A stretch of 7,066 nucleotides of DNA from an uncultured Bifidobacterium sp. GTDB taxonomy: Bacteria > Actinomycetota > Actinomycetes > Actinomycetales > Bifidobacteriaceae. The position numbers were made by a program, and so were the translations under genes. Below, piece after piece: positions 1-6,502 of the stretch (positions are counted from its first letter, which is position 1; each line of letters begins with the position of its first letter). Where the stretch lies: contig CALNAE010000156.1 of assembly GCA_937874315.1 (NCBI GenBank), positions 1 through 7,066 of the forward strand, read 5' to 3'. The notes beneath the pieces are model-generated. The model was not told the DNA's origin. It made no database searches and worked only from the letters and a program-made list of their open reading frames with translations.

Positions 1-27
1 AGTCGGATTCGTCGATACAGATACAGC

Positions 28-64
28 AGGGGCTCTGCACGCTGTTTGCGCGTGCAGAGCCCCT
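28..64 (-). terminator. Hairpin terminator after valS
   Basis: Bases 28-42 and 50-64 form a perfect 15-bp GC-rich inverted repeat around a 7-base loop (43-49). It begins 24 bases past the valS stop codon, where an intrinsic terminator would sit. Neither side carries a run of T, so it is not the classical stem plus U-tract form. Stems without a U-tract are often reported downstream of actinobacterial genes. Because the stem is symmetric it could also stop transcription entering from the left of the window. The structure is seen directly; its role as a terminator is inferred from its position. Confidence 0.8.
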
Positions 65-88
65 CGGCAGACACATACTTGGTCTTGG

Positions 89-2842
89 CTAATTGCGCTG
101 TTTGGGCTTCTTGACCGGCGGCTCGCCCAGCAGGCTATCCACGACGGTTACCGTCTGCTCATCGGCAGCATTGGCGTCACCGGCGGCATCGGCGAGCGTC
201 AACGTCAGCTCACCGGTAACCCGGCCGGCTTCGGCGATATCGTCCAAAGCCTGCCGAAGGGCTTCGGTTCCCTGTCCGCTCGCGGCCAGCGTGGCATGGA
301 GGATCGGTGTTTTCATGGATACCTTGGCCTGTGACTTGAGGCCGCGCAGTTCGGCCAGTGCGTTGCCGGCCCAGAGCAGCAAGGTCGCGTCAGTTTCGCC
401 CGCCGCGTCGGCATAGCGCTCGGGAGTGGGCCATGCAGCGCGATGCACGGAGCCTTCGCCGGCATGCATCCAGGACCAGACCTCCTCCGCGGCATACGGC
501 AGATACGGGGCGAAGAGACGGGCGAAGGCGTCGAGCCCCAATCCCAGTGTCGTACGGGCAGAGCGCACCGCCGCGGCGCTCGGCACATGCCCTGTCGCGT
601 CGGCGGTGCCATAGGCGCGGTTCTTCACCAGCTCGATGTAGTCGTCGCAGAACTTCCAGAAGAAGCTTTCGATGGTCTCCAGCGCCTTGGAATGCTCATA
701 GTCATTCAGATTGTCGGTTGCCCCGCGGACCACGGCGGCCAGCGAAGCCATCACCGCGCGGTCGAGCGGCTCGGTGACATCCGCCGGATTCCACCGCTCG
801 CTTGTGGCGTCGGACACATGGTGCTGATCGTCTTCACGCCCGATGGCCAACGCGAATTTCGTCGCGTTGAGCAGCTTGATGGCCAGACGACGACCGATTT
901 TCATCTGACCCTCGTCGAAGGTCGCATCCAGCCCAAGACGCGCGGAGGCGGCCCAGTAACGCACGGCATCGGCGCCGAATTTCTTGATCGGCTCGTTCGG
1001 TACCACGACGTTGCCCTTGGACTTCGACATCTTCTTGTGGTCGGGATCGAGGATCCAGCCGGACAGCGTGGCGTTGGACCACGGAAGGCAATGGTTTTCC
1101 AAGTGCGCGCGGTCGATGGAGCTGAACAGCCAGGTGCGGATGATGTCCTGCCCCTGCGGGCGAAGATCCATGGGGAAGGTCGCGTGGAACAGCCGTTGGC
1201 TGGCCTCGTCGGATTCGGCCCAATGGGTTACGATCTGCGGGGTAAGCGACGATGTGGCCCAGGTGTCCATGATGTCATGCTCGGCAGTGAAACCATCGGG
1301 CTGATCGCGCTGCGACTCCGTGAAGCCCTGCGGCACATCGGTCGTGGGGTCGATGGGCAGCCGCGACTCGTCCGGAGTGAGCGGGTGATCGTAATCAGGC
1401 TCTCCTTGGGCGTCGAGACGGTACCACAGCGGGAAGGGGACGCCGAAGAAGCGTTGGCGGGAGATCAGCCAGTCGCCGTTGAGACCATGCACCCAGTTCT
1501 CATAGCGCACACGCATGAAATCGGGATGGAAGCTCAGTTTCCTCCCACGGTCGATGAGCGCGGCGTTAAGCTGGGAATCGGTGCCGCCGTTGCGCAGGTA
1601 CCATTGACGGGATGTGACGATCTCTAGGGGCTTGTCGCCCTTTTCGTAGAAGTTCGTCATGCGCTTGGTGGGTCTTGGCTCGCCGTCCATGTCGCCGTTG
1701 GACCGTAGCCGCTCGACGATGATCTTACGCGCCGAGAATGTGGTTTTGCCCTCGGTCTCCTCGAAGAGGGCACGGCCCTCGTCGTCGGTGATCCAATCGG
1801 GGACATCCATCACGATGCGTCCGTTGCGTTGAATGATCGGGCGGGTCGGCAGCTTGAGCTCTCGCCACCACTGCACGTCGGTGACGTCGCCGAAGGTGCA
1901 GCACATGGCGATGCCCGCACCCTTATCCATCTCCGCCGCGGGATGCGCGAGAATCGGCACCTTGACCTTGAACAGCGGCGAATACACGAATTTTCCGAAA
2001 TAGGGTTGGTATCGCGGGTCGTCGGGATTGGCGATCAGCGAGGTGCAGGCGGCCAACAGCTCGGGGCGCGTGGTCTCGATGTAGATCGGCGTACCGTCCT
2101 CGAATCGGAAGGCGATCTTGTGGTAGAAGCCGGGATATTCACGGCTTTCCAGCTCGGCCTGGGCCACGGCGGTCTGGAAGGTGACGTCCCACAGGCCGGG
2201 CGCGTCCTGCTGATAGACCTCTCCGCGGGCGAGATTGCGCAGGAACGCCTTCTGCGCCACGCGCTGCGGGTGCTCGCCGATGGTGTGGTAGGTCTGGGAC
2301 CAGTCCACGGAGAGCCCCAGGGAGCGCCAGAGCTCTTCGAATTGTCGCTCATCGCGCTTGGTCAGCTCCTCGCACAGCTCCACGAAGTTCTTACGGCTGA
2401 TCGGCACCTGATCGCGCGCTTCGATCTTCTTACCGTCGGTTCCGTGGAAGGGGGGCTTGAAATCGGGATCGTACTTCAGCGATGTGTCGACGCGTACACC
2501 GTAGTAGTTCTGTACGCGGCGTTCGGTCGGCAGCCCGTTGTCGTCCCAGCCCATCGGATAGAAGACGTCGTAGCCTTGCATGCGCTTGAATCGAGCGATG
2601 ACGTCGGTATGGGTATAGGAGAAGACGTGGCCCACATGCAGCGAGCCCGAAACCGTAGGTGGGGGCGTGTCGATGGAGTACACCGCCTTGCGATCGCGCG
2701 AGTCGCCATAGGCATAGACGTTGCCGTCGTCCCACGTCTTACGCCAGATGTCCTCAAGCCCGTCCACGCCGACCTTGTCGGGCAGCGGGCTGAGATTCGC
2801 CGTGATGGCGCTGGTGGTGCCAGTTGTTTCCTGATCAGTCAT
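89..2842 (-). CDS. valS: Valyl-tRNA synthetase, compact archaeal-like form
   Basis: A cytoplasmic class Ia aminoacyl-tRNA synthetase that joins valine to tRNA-Val using ATP and removes mischarged threonine in an editing domain. Numbered from the start chosen here (917 residues), the HIGH-type signature is HVGH at 69-72 after PPPTVSGSL, and the KMSKS loop is at 604-608. The inserted editing domain spans roughly 220-420, with TTRPE at 257-261 and GAGIAMCCTFGD near 308-319. The anticodon-binding helical domain runs from about 650 to 810. WDDNGLPTERR (99-109) replaces the DHAGIATQ-type sequence of the common bacterial enzyme, and the C-terminus lacks the usual long coiled-coil arm. Both features fit the second ValS form, shared by archaea and some bacteria. 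An in-frame ATG at 2872 would add ten residues (MSRLLSKLGR). Neither start has a good ribosome binding site. I prefer 2842 because a -10-like TAAACT lies 7 bases before it. The product identity is very secure; the start is not. Confidence 0.97.
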   Translation of the reverse strand: MTDQETTGTTSAITANLSPLPDKVGVDGLEDIWRKTWDDGNVYAYGDSRDRKAVYSIDTPPPTVSGSLHVGHVFSYTHTDVIARFKRMQGYDVFYPMGWDDNGLPTERRVQNYYGVRVDTSLKYDPDFKPPFHGTDGKKIEARDQVPISRKNFVELCEELTKRDERQFEELWRSLGLSVDWSQTYHTIGEHPQRVAQKAFLRNLARGEVYQQDAPGLWDVTFQTAVAQAELESREYPGFYHKIAFRFEDGTPIYIETTRPELLAACTSLIANPDDPRYQPYFGKFVYSPLFKVKVPILAHPAAEMDKGAGIAMCCTFGDVTDVQWWRELKLPTRPIIQRNGRIVMDVPDWITDDEGRALFEETEGKTTFSARKIIVERLRSNGDMDGEPRPTKRMTNFYEKGDKPLEIVTSRQWYLRNGGTDSQLNAALIDRGRKLSFHPDFMRVRYENWVHGLNGDWLISRQRFFGVPFPLWYRLDAQGEPDYDHPLTPDESRLPIDPTTDVPQGFTESQRDQPDGFTAEHDIMDTWATSSLTPQIVTHWAESDEASQRLFHATFPMDLRPQGQDIIRTWLFSSIDRAHLENHCLPWSNATLSGWILDPDHKKMSKSKGNVVVPNEPIKKFGADAVRYWAASARLGLDATFDEGQMKIGRRLAIKLLNATKFALAIGREDDQHHVSDATSERWNPADVTEPLDRAVMASLAAVVRGATDNLNDYEHSKALETIESFFWKFCDDYIELVKNRAYGTADATGHVPSAAAVRSARTTLGLGLDAFARLFAPYLPYAAEEVWSWMHAGEGSVHRAAWPTPERYADAAGETDATLLLWAGNALAELRGLKSQAKVSMKTPILHATLAASGQGTEALRQALDDIAEAGRVTGELTLTLADAAGDANAADEQTVTVVDSLLGEPPVKKPKQRN

Positions 2843-2849
2843 GCGGCCA

Positions 2850-2855
2850 AGTTTA
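2850..2855 (-). promoter_or_regulatory. Candidate -10 box for a leaderless valS mRNA
   Basis: On the minus strand TAAACT (four of six matches to TATAAT) ends 7 bases before the ATG at 2842, so transcription could begin at or next to that start codon. The lack of a Shine-Dalgarno sequence before either possible valS start agrees with this. No recognisable -35 box lies 16-18 bases upstream. A competing -10-like TACATA is at 2892-2897, which would serve the 2872 start. This is a weak inference. Confidence 0.25.
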
Positions 2856-2989
2856 GAAAGCAATCGTGACATACTGAGAGAGTCTGCACAGTATGTACTC
2901 GACTAGGGCGTCGACCCCGCATGCCGCCACGGTGTTGAGGGACCGGCTGTGAGGATGCTGCTGGCCACGTCGAGCGCCTGCGCCGCGGT

Positions 2990-4549
2990 TTATTGCATGC
3001 GCAGCTGCTGCAACGCAAGGCGTTCGTCGCTCATGGCGCTTTCGTATCCGTGCAGTTTGGCCTTGACAAGGATCCTATCTTCTTTTTCGTAGAGCCAATC
3101 CGCTGCGGCGTCCCGGCTCACGGTTTTGGCATAGGCCTTCAGCCGGTTTTCATAGTCGGCGTTATTCGTCGCGGCCAATGCCTCGGCATACTGGCGCTGG
3201 GCATCTGCATTGGTGTAACGGAATACGGAATCGGCGTCGGCGAATGTCGACGCGTCGTTGGTGCCGGCACTGCCGCCGGTGGTCATGAGGGCGATGGTGT
3301 ATTTGCCTTCGTGCAGGCGCTGTTGCAGCGTCGCATGGTCCACCACCTGCACCTGCACGGTGAAGGGCCCATCACTCTGCAGCTGGTCGGCTATGGCGTT
3401 GCCGAGGTCTTGGTACTCCTCGGGTACGAGAAAGACCACGGTTCCCAGGTATCGAGTGGAGAAGTAGGACAGCATGGAGCGCGCCTTGGCCGCGTCGTGA
3501 GGAAACAGGCCGGTCAGATCTTCGTACCCCGGTTCCAACGTGCCGATAGGCCCTCCGAGCAGGGTGGCGACATCATGTTGCGACGCCACGGCCGCCTTCG
3601 CGTCGATAAGATATCGCGTCGCCTGCCGTACTCGCTGATCGGAATAGATCGACGAGCTGTCCGTGTTATAGCCGATGAACACCTTCGTGGTACTGGGGCC
3701 CTGCGCGATCTTCAAGGTCGGATCGCCGTTGAGCGCCGATTGAATATCCGCGGTTCGCGGCAGCGCCATCTGGATGTCATCGGTATGCAATGCCTTGAAT
3801 AGCGCGGCATCCGATTGGAAATAGCGCAGGGTCACCTGCGAGGACGCGGCGGCGGTGCCGGGATACCGAGTATTTCGTTTCAACGTGATCGACGAGCCGG
3901 GCACGTAGTCGGATATGACGAAGGGGCCGGATCCGACTGCGTCGGTGGCATAATCGACGTTCGCCCGCGGGTCGAAGACGATGCCGACGGGTGACGACAG
4001 CGTGCGCAATAATCGGGGGTTCGGCGCGCCGAGTGTTATGACCAATGTGTTCGTATTCGGGTTGGCCACGCTTTTCAGGTTGCCGAGCTGATCATAACCC
4101 GGATGCTTCGCATTGACCGCCTGCTGAAGCGACCATACCGCATCGGAGGCGTCCAGTGGGTGACCGTTGGAGAACACGTCGTTGGAACGAATCGTGAAGG
4201 TGTAGACAAGACCGTCATCCGAGACCTTCCATGAGCTCGCCAAACCAGGCCGCACCTGGTTGTGGGAACTGAGCGAGGTAATGGTTTCGTAGACGTTGCC
4301 CAGGAGCGCCTGTTTGGCCGGCGCGTCGTCATGCGTGCGGATGTCGAGCGACTGCGGCGGCGTGCGTAAACCCACGGTGACCGTGGCGTCCGATTGGATG
4401 GCGTTGGTTCCGGGAATGACGTCGCGATGGCTTGACAGCGACCAGACGACCCATGCCGAGGCGAGCAGCGAGAGCAGAACGGCGAGGAACACGATCCATT
4501 GCCGTGCGCCATGACGCCTATGTTGTGTCATCGTCACTTGAATCCCCAT
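2990..4549 (-). CDS. ABC transporter substrate-binding protein, family 5 (peptide/oligopeptide type)
   Basis: An extracytoplasmic ligand-binding protein of the SBP_bac_5 (OppA/DppA-like) family. Such proteins usually capture peptides, nickel or sugars for an ABC importer. At 519 residues it has the usual family length. After a basic N-terminus (RRHGARQ) a hydrophobic segment runs over about residues 18-38. The mature domain opens with TVTVGLRTPPQSLDI and continues with the typical block WKVSDDGLVYTFTIRSNDVF (about 107-126), then SDAVWSLQQAV, and GSGPF near 206. The protein has no cysteine at all, so it cannot be a lipoprotein. It is either anchored by an uncleaved N-terminal helix or released by signal peptidase I, possibly after ASA near residue 32. 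No permease or ATPase gene is adjacent. The start is ambiguous: ATG 4549 has GGAAG directly abutting it, GTG 4537 has GGGG six bases upstream, and ATG 4531 is also possible. The ligand cannot be read from sequence. Confidence 0.9.
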   Translation of the reverse strand: MGIQVTMTQHRRHGARQWIVFLAVLLSLLASAWVVWSLSSHRDVIPGTNAIQSDATVTVGLRTPPQSLDIRTHDDAPAKQALLGNVYETITSLSSHNQVRPGLASSWKVSDDGLVYTFTIRSNDVFSNGHPLDASDAVWSLQQAVNAKHPGYDQLGNLKSVANPNTNTLVITLGAPNPRLLRTLSSPVGIVFDPRANVDYATDAVGSGPFVISDYVPGSSITLKRNTRYPGTAAASSQVTLRYFQSDAALFKALHTDDIQMALPRTADIQSALNGDPTLKIAQGPSTTKVFIGYNTDSSSIYSDQRVRQATRYLIDAKAAVASQHDVATLLGGPIGTLEPGYEDLTGLFPHDAAKARSMLSYFSTRYLGTVVFLVPEEYQDLGNAIADQLQSDGPFTVQVQVVDHATLQQRLHEGKYTIALMTTGGSAGTNDASTFADADSVFRYTNADAQRQYAEALAATNNADYENRLKAYAKTVSRDAAADWLYEKEDRILVKAKLHGYESAMSDERLALQQLRMQ

Positions 4550-4563
4550 CTTCCGTACAATCG

Positions 4564-4580
4564 TGTCGAACGGTTCGGCA
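4564..4580. promoter_or_regulatory. Inverted repeat just upstream of the solute-binding gene
   Basis: A 17-base imperfect palindrome with 8-base arms around one central base and one mismatched pair. Its core is CGAAC-G-GTTCG (4567-4577). It lies 14 bases before the ATG at 4549, so it falls in the 5' leader if the upstream -10 candidate is used. It could be an operator or a small leader hairpin. The symmetry is seen directly; the function is unknown. Confidence 0.25.
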
Positions 4581-4636
4581 TGGCAAGTGTTGCGGACGCC
4601 GACCGTTCCTGATCAGCAACTGAGTCCCTCACCAAC

Positions 4637-4642
4637 ACTATA
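4637..4642 (-). promoter_or_regulatory. Candidate -10 box for the solute-binding gene
   Basis: On the minus strand TATAGT matches the TATAAT consensus at five of six positions. It would place a transcript start near 4630, giving a leader of about 80 bases. No good -35 box lies 16-18 bases upstream. Two short perfect palindromes are nearby: ATACGTAT (4640-4647), overlapping the box, and TTGCGCAA (4663-4670), close to the -35 region. Either could contribute to regulator binding. The rest of the 4550-4755 spacer shows no gene. Confidence 0.3.
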
Positions 4643-4722
4643 CGTATGCGACGTCGGCGGACTTGCGCAATCCCGTAACCGCGTCGTGCCCGTACGGGGT
4701 CTTGCGCATAAGCGGCGTGTCT

Positions 4723-4744
4723 GCGTGGAACCTGTTCCGCACGA
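4723..4744 (-). other. Short bulged hairpin downstream of nth
   Basis: The core GGAAC-CT-GTTCC (4727-4738) is a near-perfect palindrome. It can extend by three more pairs if two bases bulge out. It begins about 12 bases past the nth stop, so it could be a weak terminator or a transcript-end stabiliser for the glnR-nth message. There is no U-tract and the stem is short, so read-through into the next gene is quite possible. Confidence 0.2.
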
Positions 4745-4755
4745 GACATGCGCGA

Positions 4756-5421
4756 TCATGGCATTTCCGCGCTGGGACAGGTCTCGTTGAGCACGCAATT
4801 CGCACAATCCGGTCTGCGCGCGTGGCAGGTCGCACGCCCATGCAGAATCAGGCGGTGGGACAGGTTGGTCCACTCCTCGGGTGGGAAGCAGGAGGTGATC
4901 TCACGCTCTATCGCCACCGGATCGGGATGCGTGGAGCGCCAGTCGGTGCGCCATCGCAATCGTCCGGTCACACGCGTGACGTGGGTGTCAACGGGGAAAC
5001 CGGGAATGTGGAAGGCGTTGCCCAGCACCACATTCGCCGTTTTCCTGCCCACGCCGGGCAGCGTCACCAGCTGGGCCATCGTCGCGGGAACCACGTCGGA
5101 GAAGCGGGTATGCAGATCGTAGGACAGCTCGATGATATGCGCGCTTTTCGATCGGAAGAAGCCCAGAGGGTGAATGATGTCCTCGATGGCTTCGGGATCG
5201 GCGGTACCGAGCAGACCGGGCGTCGGATAACGCCGAAACAGCTGCGGCGTCACCGAATTCACCCGTTTGTCCGTGGTCTGGGCGCTGAGCACCGTGGCGA
5301 CGAGCAACTGGAAGGGGTTCTGAAAATCAAGGGCGCAGGCGGGCTCGGGAATCTGCTGACGCAGCAATTCGTATTCGGCGTGCATGCGCGCCAGCCGATG
5401 GCGCTGAGATTCGCGTGGCAT
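4756..5421 (-). CDS. nth: Endonuclease III (DNA glycosylase / AP lyase)
   Basis: A base-excision repair enzyme that removes oxidised pyrimidines and cleaves the abasic strand by beta-elimination. With the start chosen here it has 221 residues, the normal family length. The helix-hairpin-helix motif LPGVGRKTANVV is at 121-132 and contains the catalytic lysine K127. The catalytic aspartate is D145 in VDTH. The C-terminal 4Fe-4S cluster loop is complete, with C199, C206, C209 and C215 in the expected C-X6-C-X2-C-X5-C spacing. The N-terminal FQLLVATVLSAQTTD (37-51) is also characteristic. The frame stays open upstream to 5625, but that stretch is an Arg/Pro-rich shadow of the glnR tail. The ATG at 5421, 16 bases after the glnR stop, is the sensible start, although its ribosome binding site (AGCGG, 9 bases away) is weak. 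It is probably co-transcribed with glnR, and translational coupling may help its expression. Confidence 0.96.
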   Translation of the reverse strand: MPRESQRHRLARMHAEYELLRQQIPEPACALDFQNPFQLLVATVLSAQTTDKRVNSVTPQLFRRYPTPGLLGTADPEAIEDIIHPLGFFRSKSAHIIELSYDLHTRFSDVVPATMAQLVTLPGVGRKTANVVLGNAFHIPGFPVDTHVTRVTGRLRWRTDWRSTHPDPVAIEREITSCFPPEEWTNLSHRLILHGRATCHARRPDCANCVLNETCPSAEMP

Positions 5422-5437
5422 ACCTATGCACCGCTCG

Positions 5438-6295
5438 TCACTGAGCCGTGAGCGTCGAGGACGAGGCCGAAACCGGACGCGCGCCCGACGCGGCGGCGGT
5501 ATCGGAATCTTGATCGGACACGGTCTTCGCCGACGTTTCGTTCGATATGGCAAGCGCAGGGACCGACACCGTGGCGCCCGACTGATCGGCGGTGTCTTCG
5601 GGGGGGTCGAATCGGTACCCGACATTGCGCACCGTGCCGATCAGGTGTTCGTATTCGCCGCCGAGCTTGGCGCGCAGCCGCCTGATATGGACATCCACGG
5701 TGCGAGTGCCGCCGTAGTAGTCATATCCCCAGACCTCCTGGAGGAGCTGGGCACGCGTGAACACGCGATTGGGGTGAAGCACGAGGTATTTGAGCAGTTC
5801 GAATTCCTTATAGGCCAAATCGATGGGTTGTCCGTGCAGACTGGCGGTGTATCCATTCGTGTCGACGACCAGCTCGCCGCTGCGAATGAGTCCATCGACG
5901 TCCTGACGGGGCTGTTCCTCTCCGGAGAAGGAGCGGAACACCCGCTGCGAACCATGGTCGGAGACGAGCCGCAATCTTCCCTCGACCTCCGCCGGTGAAG
6001 CGCTGGAGACCACGACATCGGCCACTCCCCATTGCGGGTTGACCACGGTGAATCCACCCTCGGTCAACACCAATACGATCGGCGTGCTCAGGCCAGTCGC
6101 CTGCACGAGTCGGCAGAGCGTTTTCGCCATGGCCAGATCGTCGCGGGCATCGAGGAACAGAATCGTGTTCTCCGGCATCTTGACCAGACTGGAAGCATCC
6201 ATCGGCAACACACGAACCCGGTGGGAAAGCAGGGCAAGCGAAGGGAGTACGGAAGCGGGGTCACTCGCTGACGTCATCAGCGTAAGATCAGTCAC
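5438..6295 (-). CDS. glnR: GlnR-like orphan OmpR-family transcriptional regulator
   Basis: A DNA-binding regulator of 285 residues with a receiver-like N-terminal domain (about 1-112), a linker, and an OmpR-type winged helix (about 138-229). The winged helix contains YKEFELLKYLVLHPNRVFTR, LLQEVWGYDYYGGTRTVDVH and GTVRNVGYRF. The receiver part resembles GlnR, the global nitrogen regulator of actinomycetes, notably LTEGGFTVVNPQWG and SPAEVEGRLRL. The acidic pair normally found near residue 10 of receivers is absent (LTLMTSASD). D49 in ILFLDAR sits where the phosphorylation aspartate would be, and the usual conserved lysine before the last helix is replaced by serine. Phosphorylation is therefore unlikely, as is known for GlnR, which acts as a phosphorylation-independent dimer. 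No histidine kinase gene is adjacent. Residues 231-285 form a Ser/Thr/Ala-rich, probably disordered tail. The start is GTG, backed by AGGAG four bases upstream; an internal ATG is at 6277. The family is certain, GlnR orthology likely, and the regulated genes unknown. Confidence 0.9.
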   Translation of the reverse strand: MTDLTLMTSASDPASVLPSLALLSHRVRVLPMDASSLVKMPENTILFLDARDDLAMAKTLCRLVQATGLSTPIVLVLTEGGFTVVNPQWGVADVVVSSASPAEVEGRLRLVSDHGSQRVFRSFSGEEQPRQDVDGLIRSGELVVDTNGYTASLHGQPIDLAYKEFELLKYLVLHPNRVFTRAQLLQEVWGYDYYGGTRTVDVHIRRLRAKLGGEYEHLIGTVRNVGYRFDPPEDTADQSGATVSVPALAISNETSAKTVSDQDSDTAAASGARPVSASSSTLTAQ

Positions 6296-6299
6296 TAGA

Positions 6300-6304
6300 C
6301 TCCT
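6300..6304 (-). promoter_or_regulatory. Ribosome binding site that fixes the glnR GTG start
   Basis: On the minus strand AGGAG, within the purine run AGAGAGAGGAG, lies four bases before the GTG at 6295. This supports the GTG over the in-frame ATG at 6277, which falls inside the conserved first strand of the receiver-like domain. Confidence 0.7.
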
Positions 6305-6322
6305 CTCTCTGCCGGCTTATTG

Positions 6323-6344
6323 GGTACCAGTGTACAGCCGTACC
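6323..6344. promoter_or_regulatory. Candidate operator: 22-bp dyad upstream of glnR
   Basis: The pattern is GGTAC-N3-TGTACA-N3-GTACC. The outer arms (6323-6327 and 6340-6344) and the central palindrome (6331-6336) share one centre of symmetry, so 8 of 11 base pairs of the dyad are symmetric. The tetramer GTAC recurs at exact 8-base steps (6324, 6332, 6340). Immediately upstream, on the minus strand, is ATGACA (6346-6351), a five-of-six match to a -35 box. The dyad would then overlie the promoter spacer and -10 region, where a repressor would act. It lies 27 bases before the glnR start. No strong -10 is visible at the right distance. The function and the bound protein are inferred. Confidence 0.4.
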
Positions 6345-6487
6345 GTGTCATGGTAGGCCGCATTGATGAGATTGGTTGTATTGTATGCTCGGGTTCTGGA
6401 CACTTTTCGTTGTGGGGACATGACGATAGATTTGTATGGTGTGTCGTCAACGTCGACGCGATACGGATGCGAGACGCGCGACAGAAC

Positions 6488-6495
6488 GAGAGGGA
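6488..6495 (+). promoter_or_regulatory. Ribosome binding site for the divergent membrane protein gene
   Basis: GAGAGGGA lies 7 bases before the ATG at 6503. Good spacing and purine content support this ATG as the start, although the reading frame is cut off by the window edge. Confidence 0.65.
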
Positions 6496-6502
6496 TGGGC
6501 AG

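Noticed and set aside
443..1627. Long plus-strand open frame (394 codons) opposite valS
   Set aside because: It lies wholly antisense to a strongly conserved gene, has no recognisable domain, and is the kind of frame that GC-rich codon bias creates on the opposite strand.
1829..2869. Second long plus-strand open frame (346 codons) opposite valS
   Set aside because: Same reason: it mirrors valS codons, with no ribosome binding site or domain of its own.
2843..2989. T-box riboswitch upstream of valS
   Set aside because: The spacer is too short and lacks the conserved T-box sequence and an antiterminator-like structure. An ACCGCGG string next to the upstream stop codon is a chance partial match.
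2993..3802. Plus-strand open frame opposite the solute-binding gene
   Set aside because: It is a composition-driven shadow of a conserved minus-strand gene.
4567..4577. LexA (SOS) box CGAAC...GTTCG
   Set aside because: The half-sites match the Gram-positive SOS box, but the gap is one base, not four.
4663..5451. Plus-strand open frame opposite nth
   Set aside because: nth on the minus strand has complete catalytic and Fe-S motifs; the opposite frame shows no domain.
5422..5625. N-terminal extension of Nth by 68 residues, overlapping glnR
   Set aside because: The extension is Arg/Pro-rich, lacks family homology, overlaps the glnR coding region, and would make the protein 289 residues when about 210-230 is usual.
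6296..6502. Classical GlnR box in the divergent spacer
   Set aside because: No alternating GTnAC and GAAAC blocks at about 11-base spacing were found; the GTAC repeats here are 8 bases apart.
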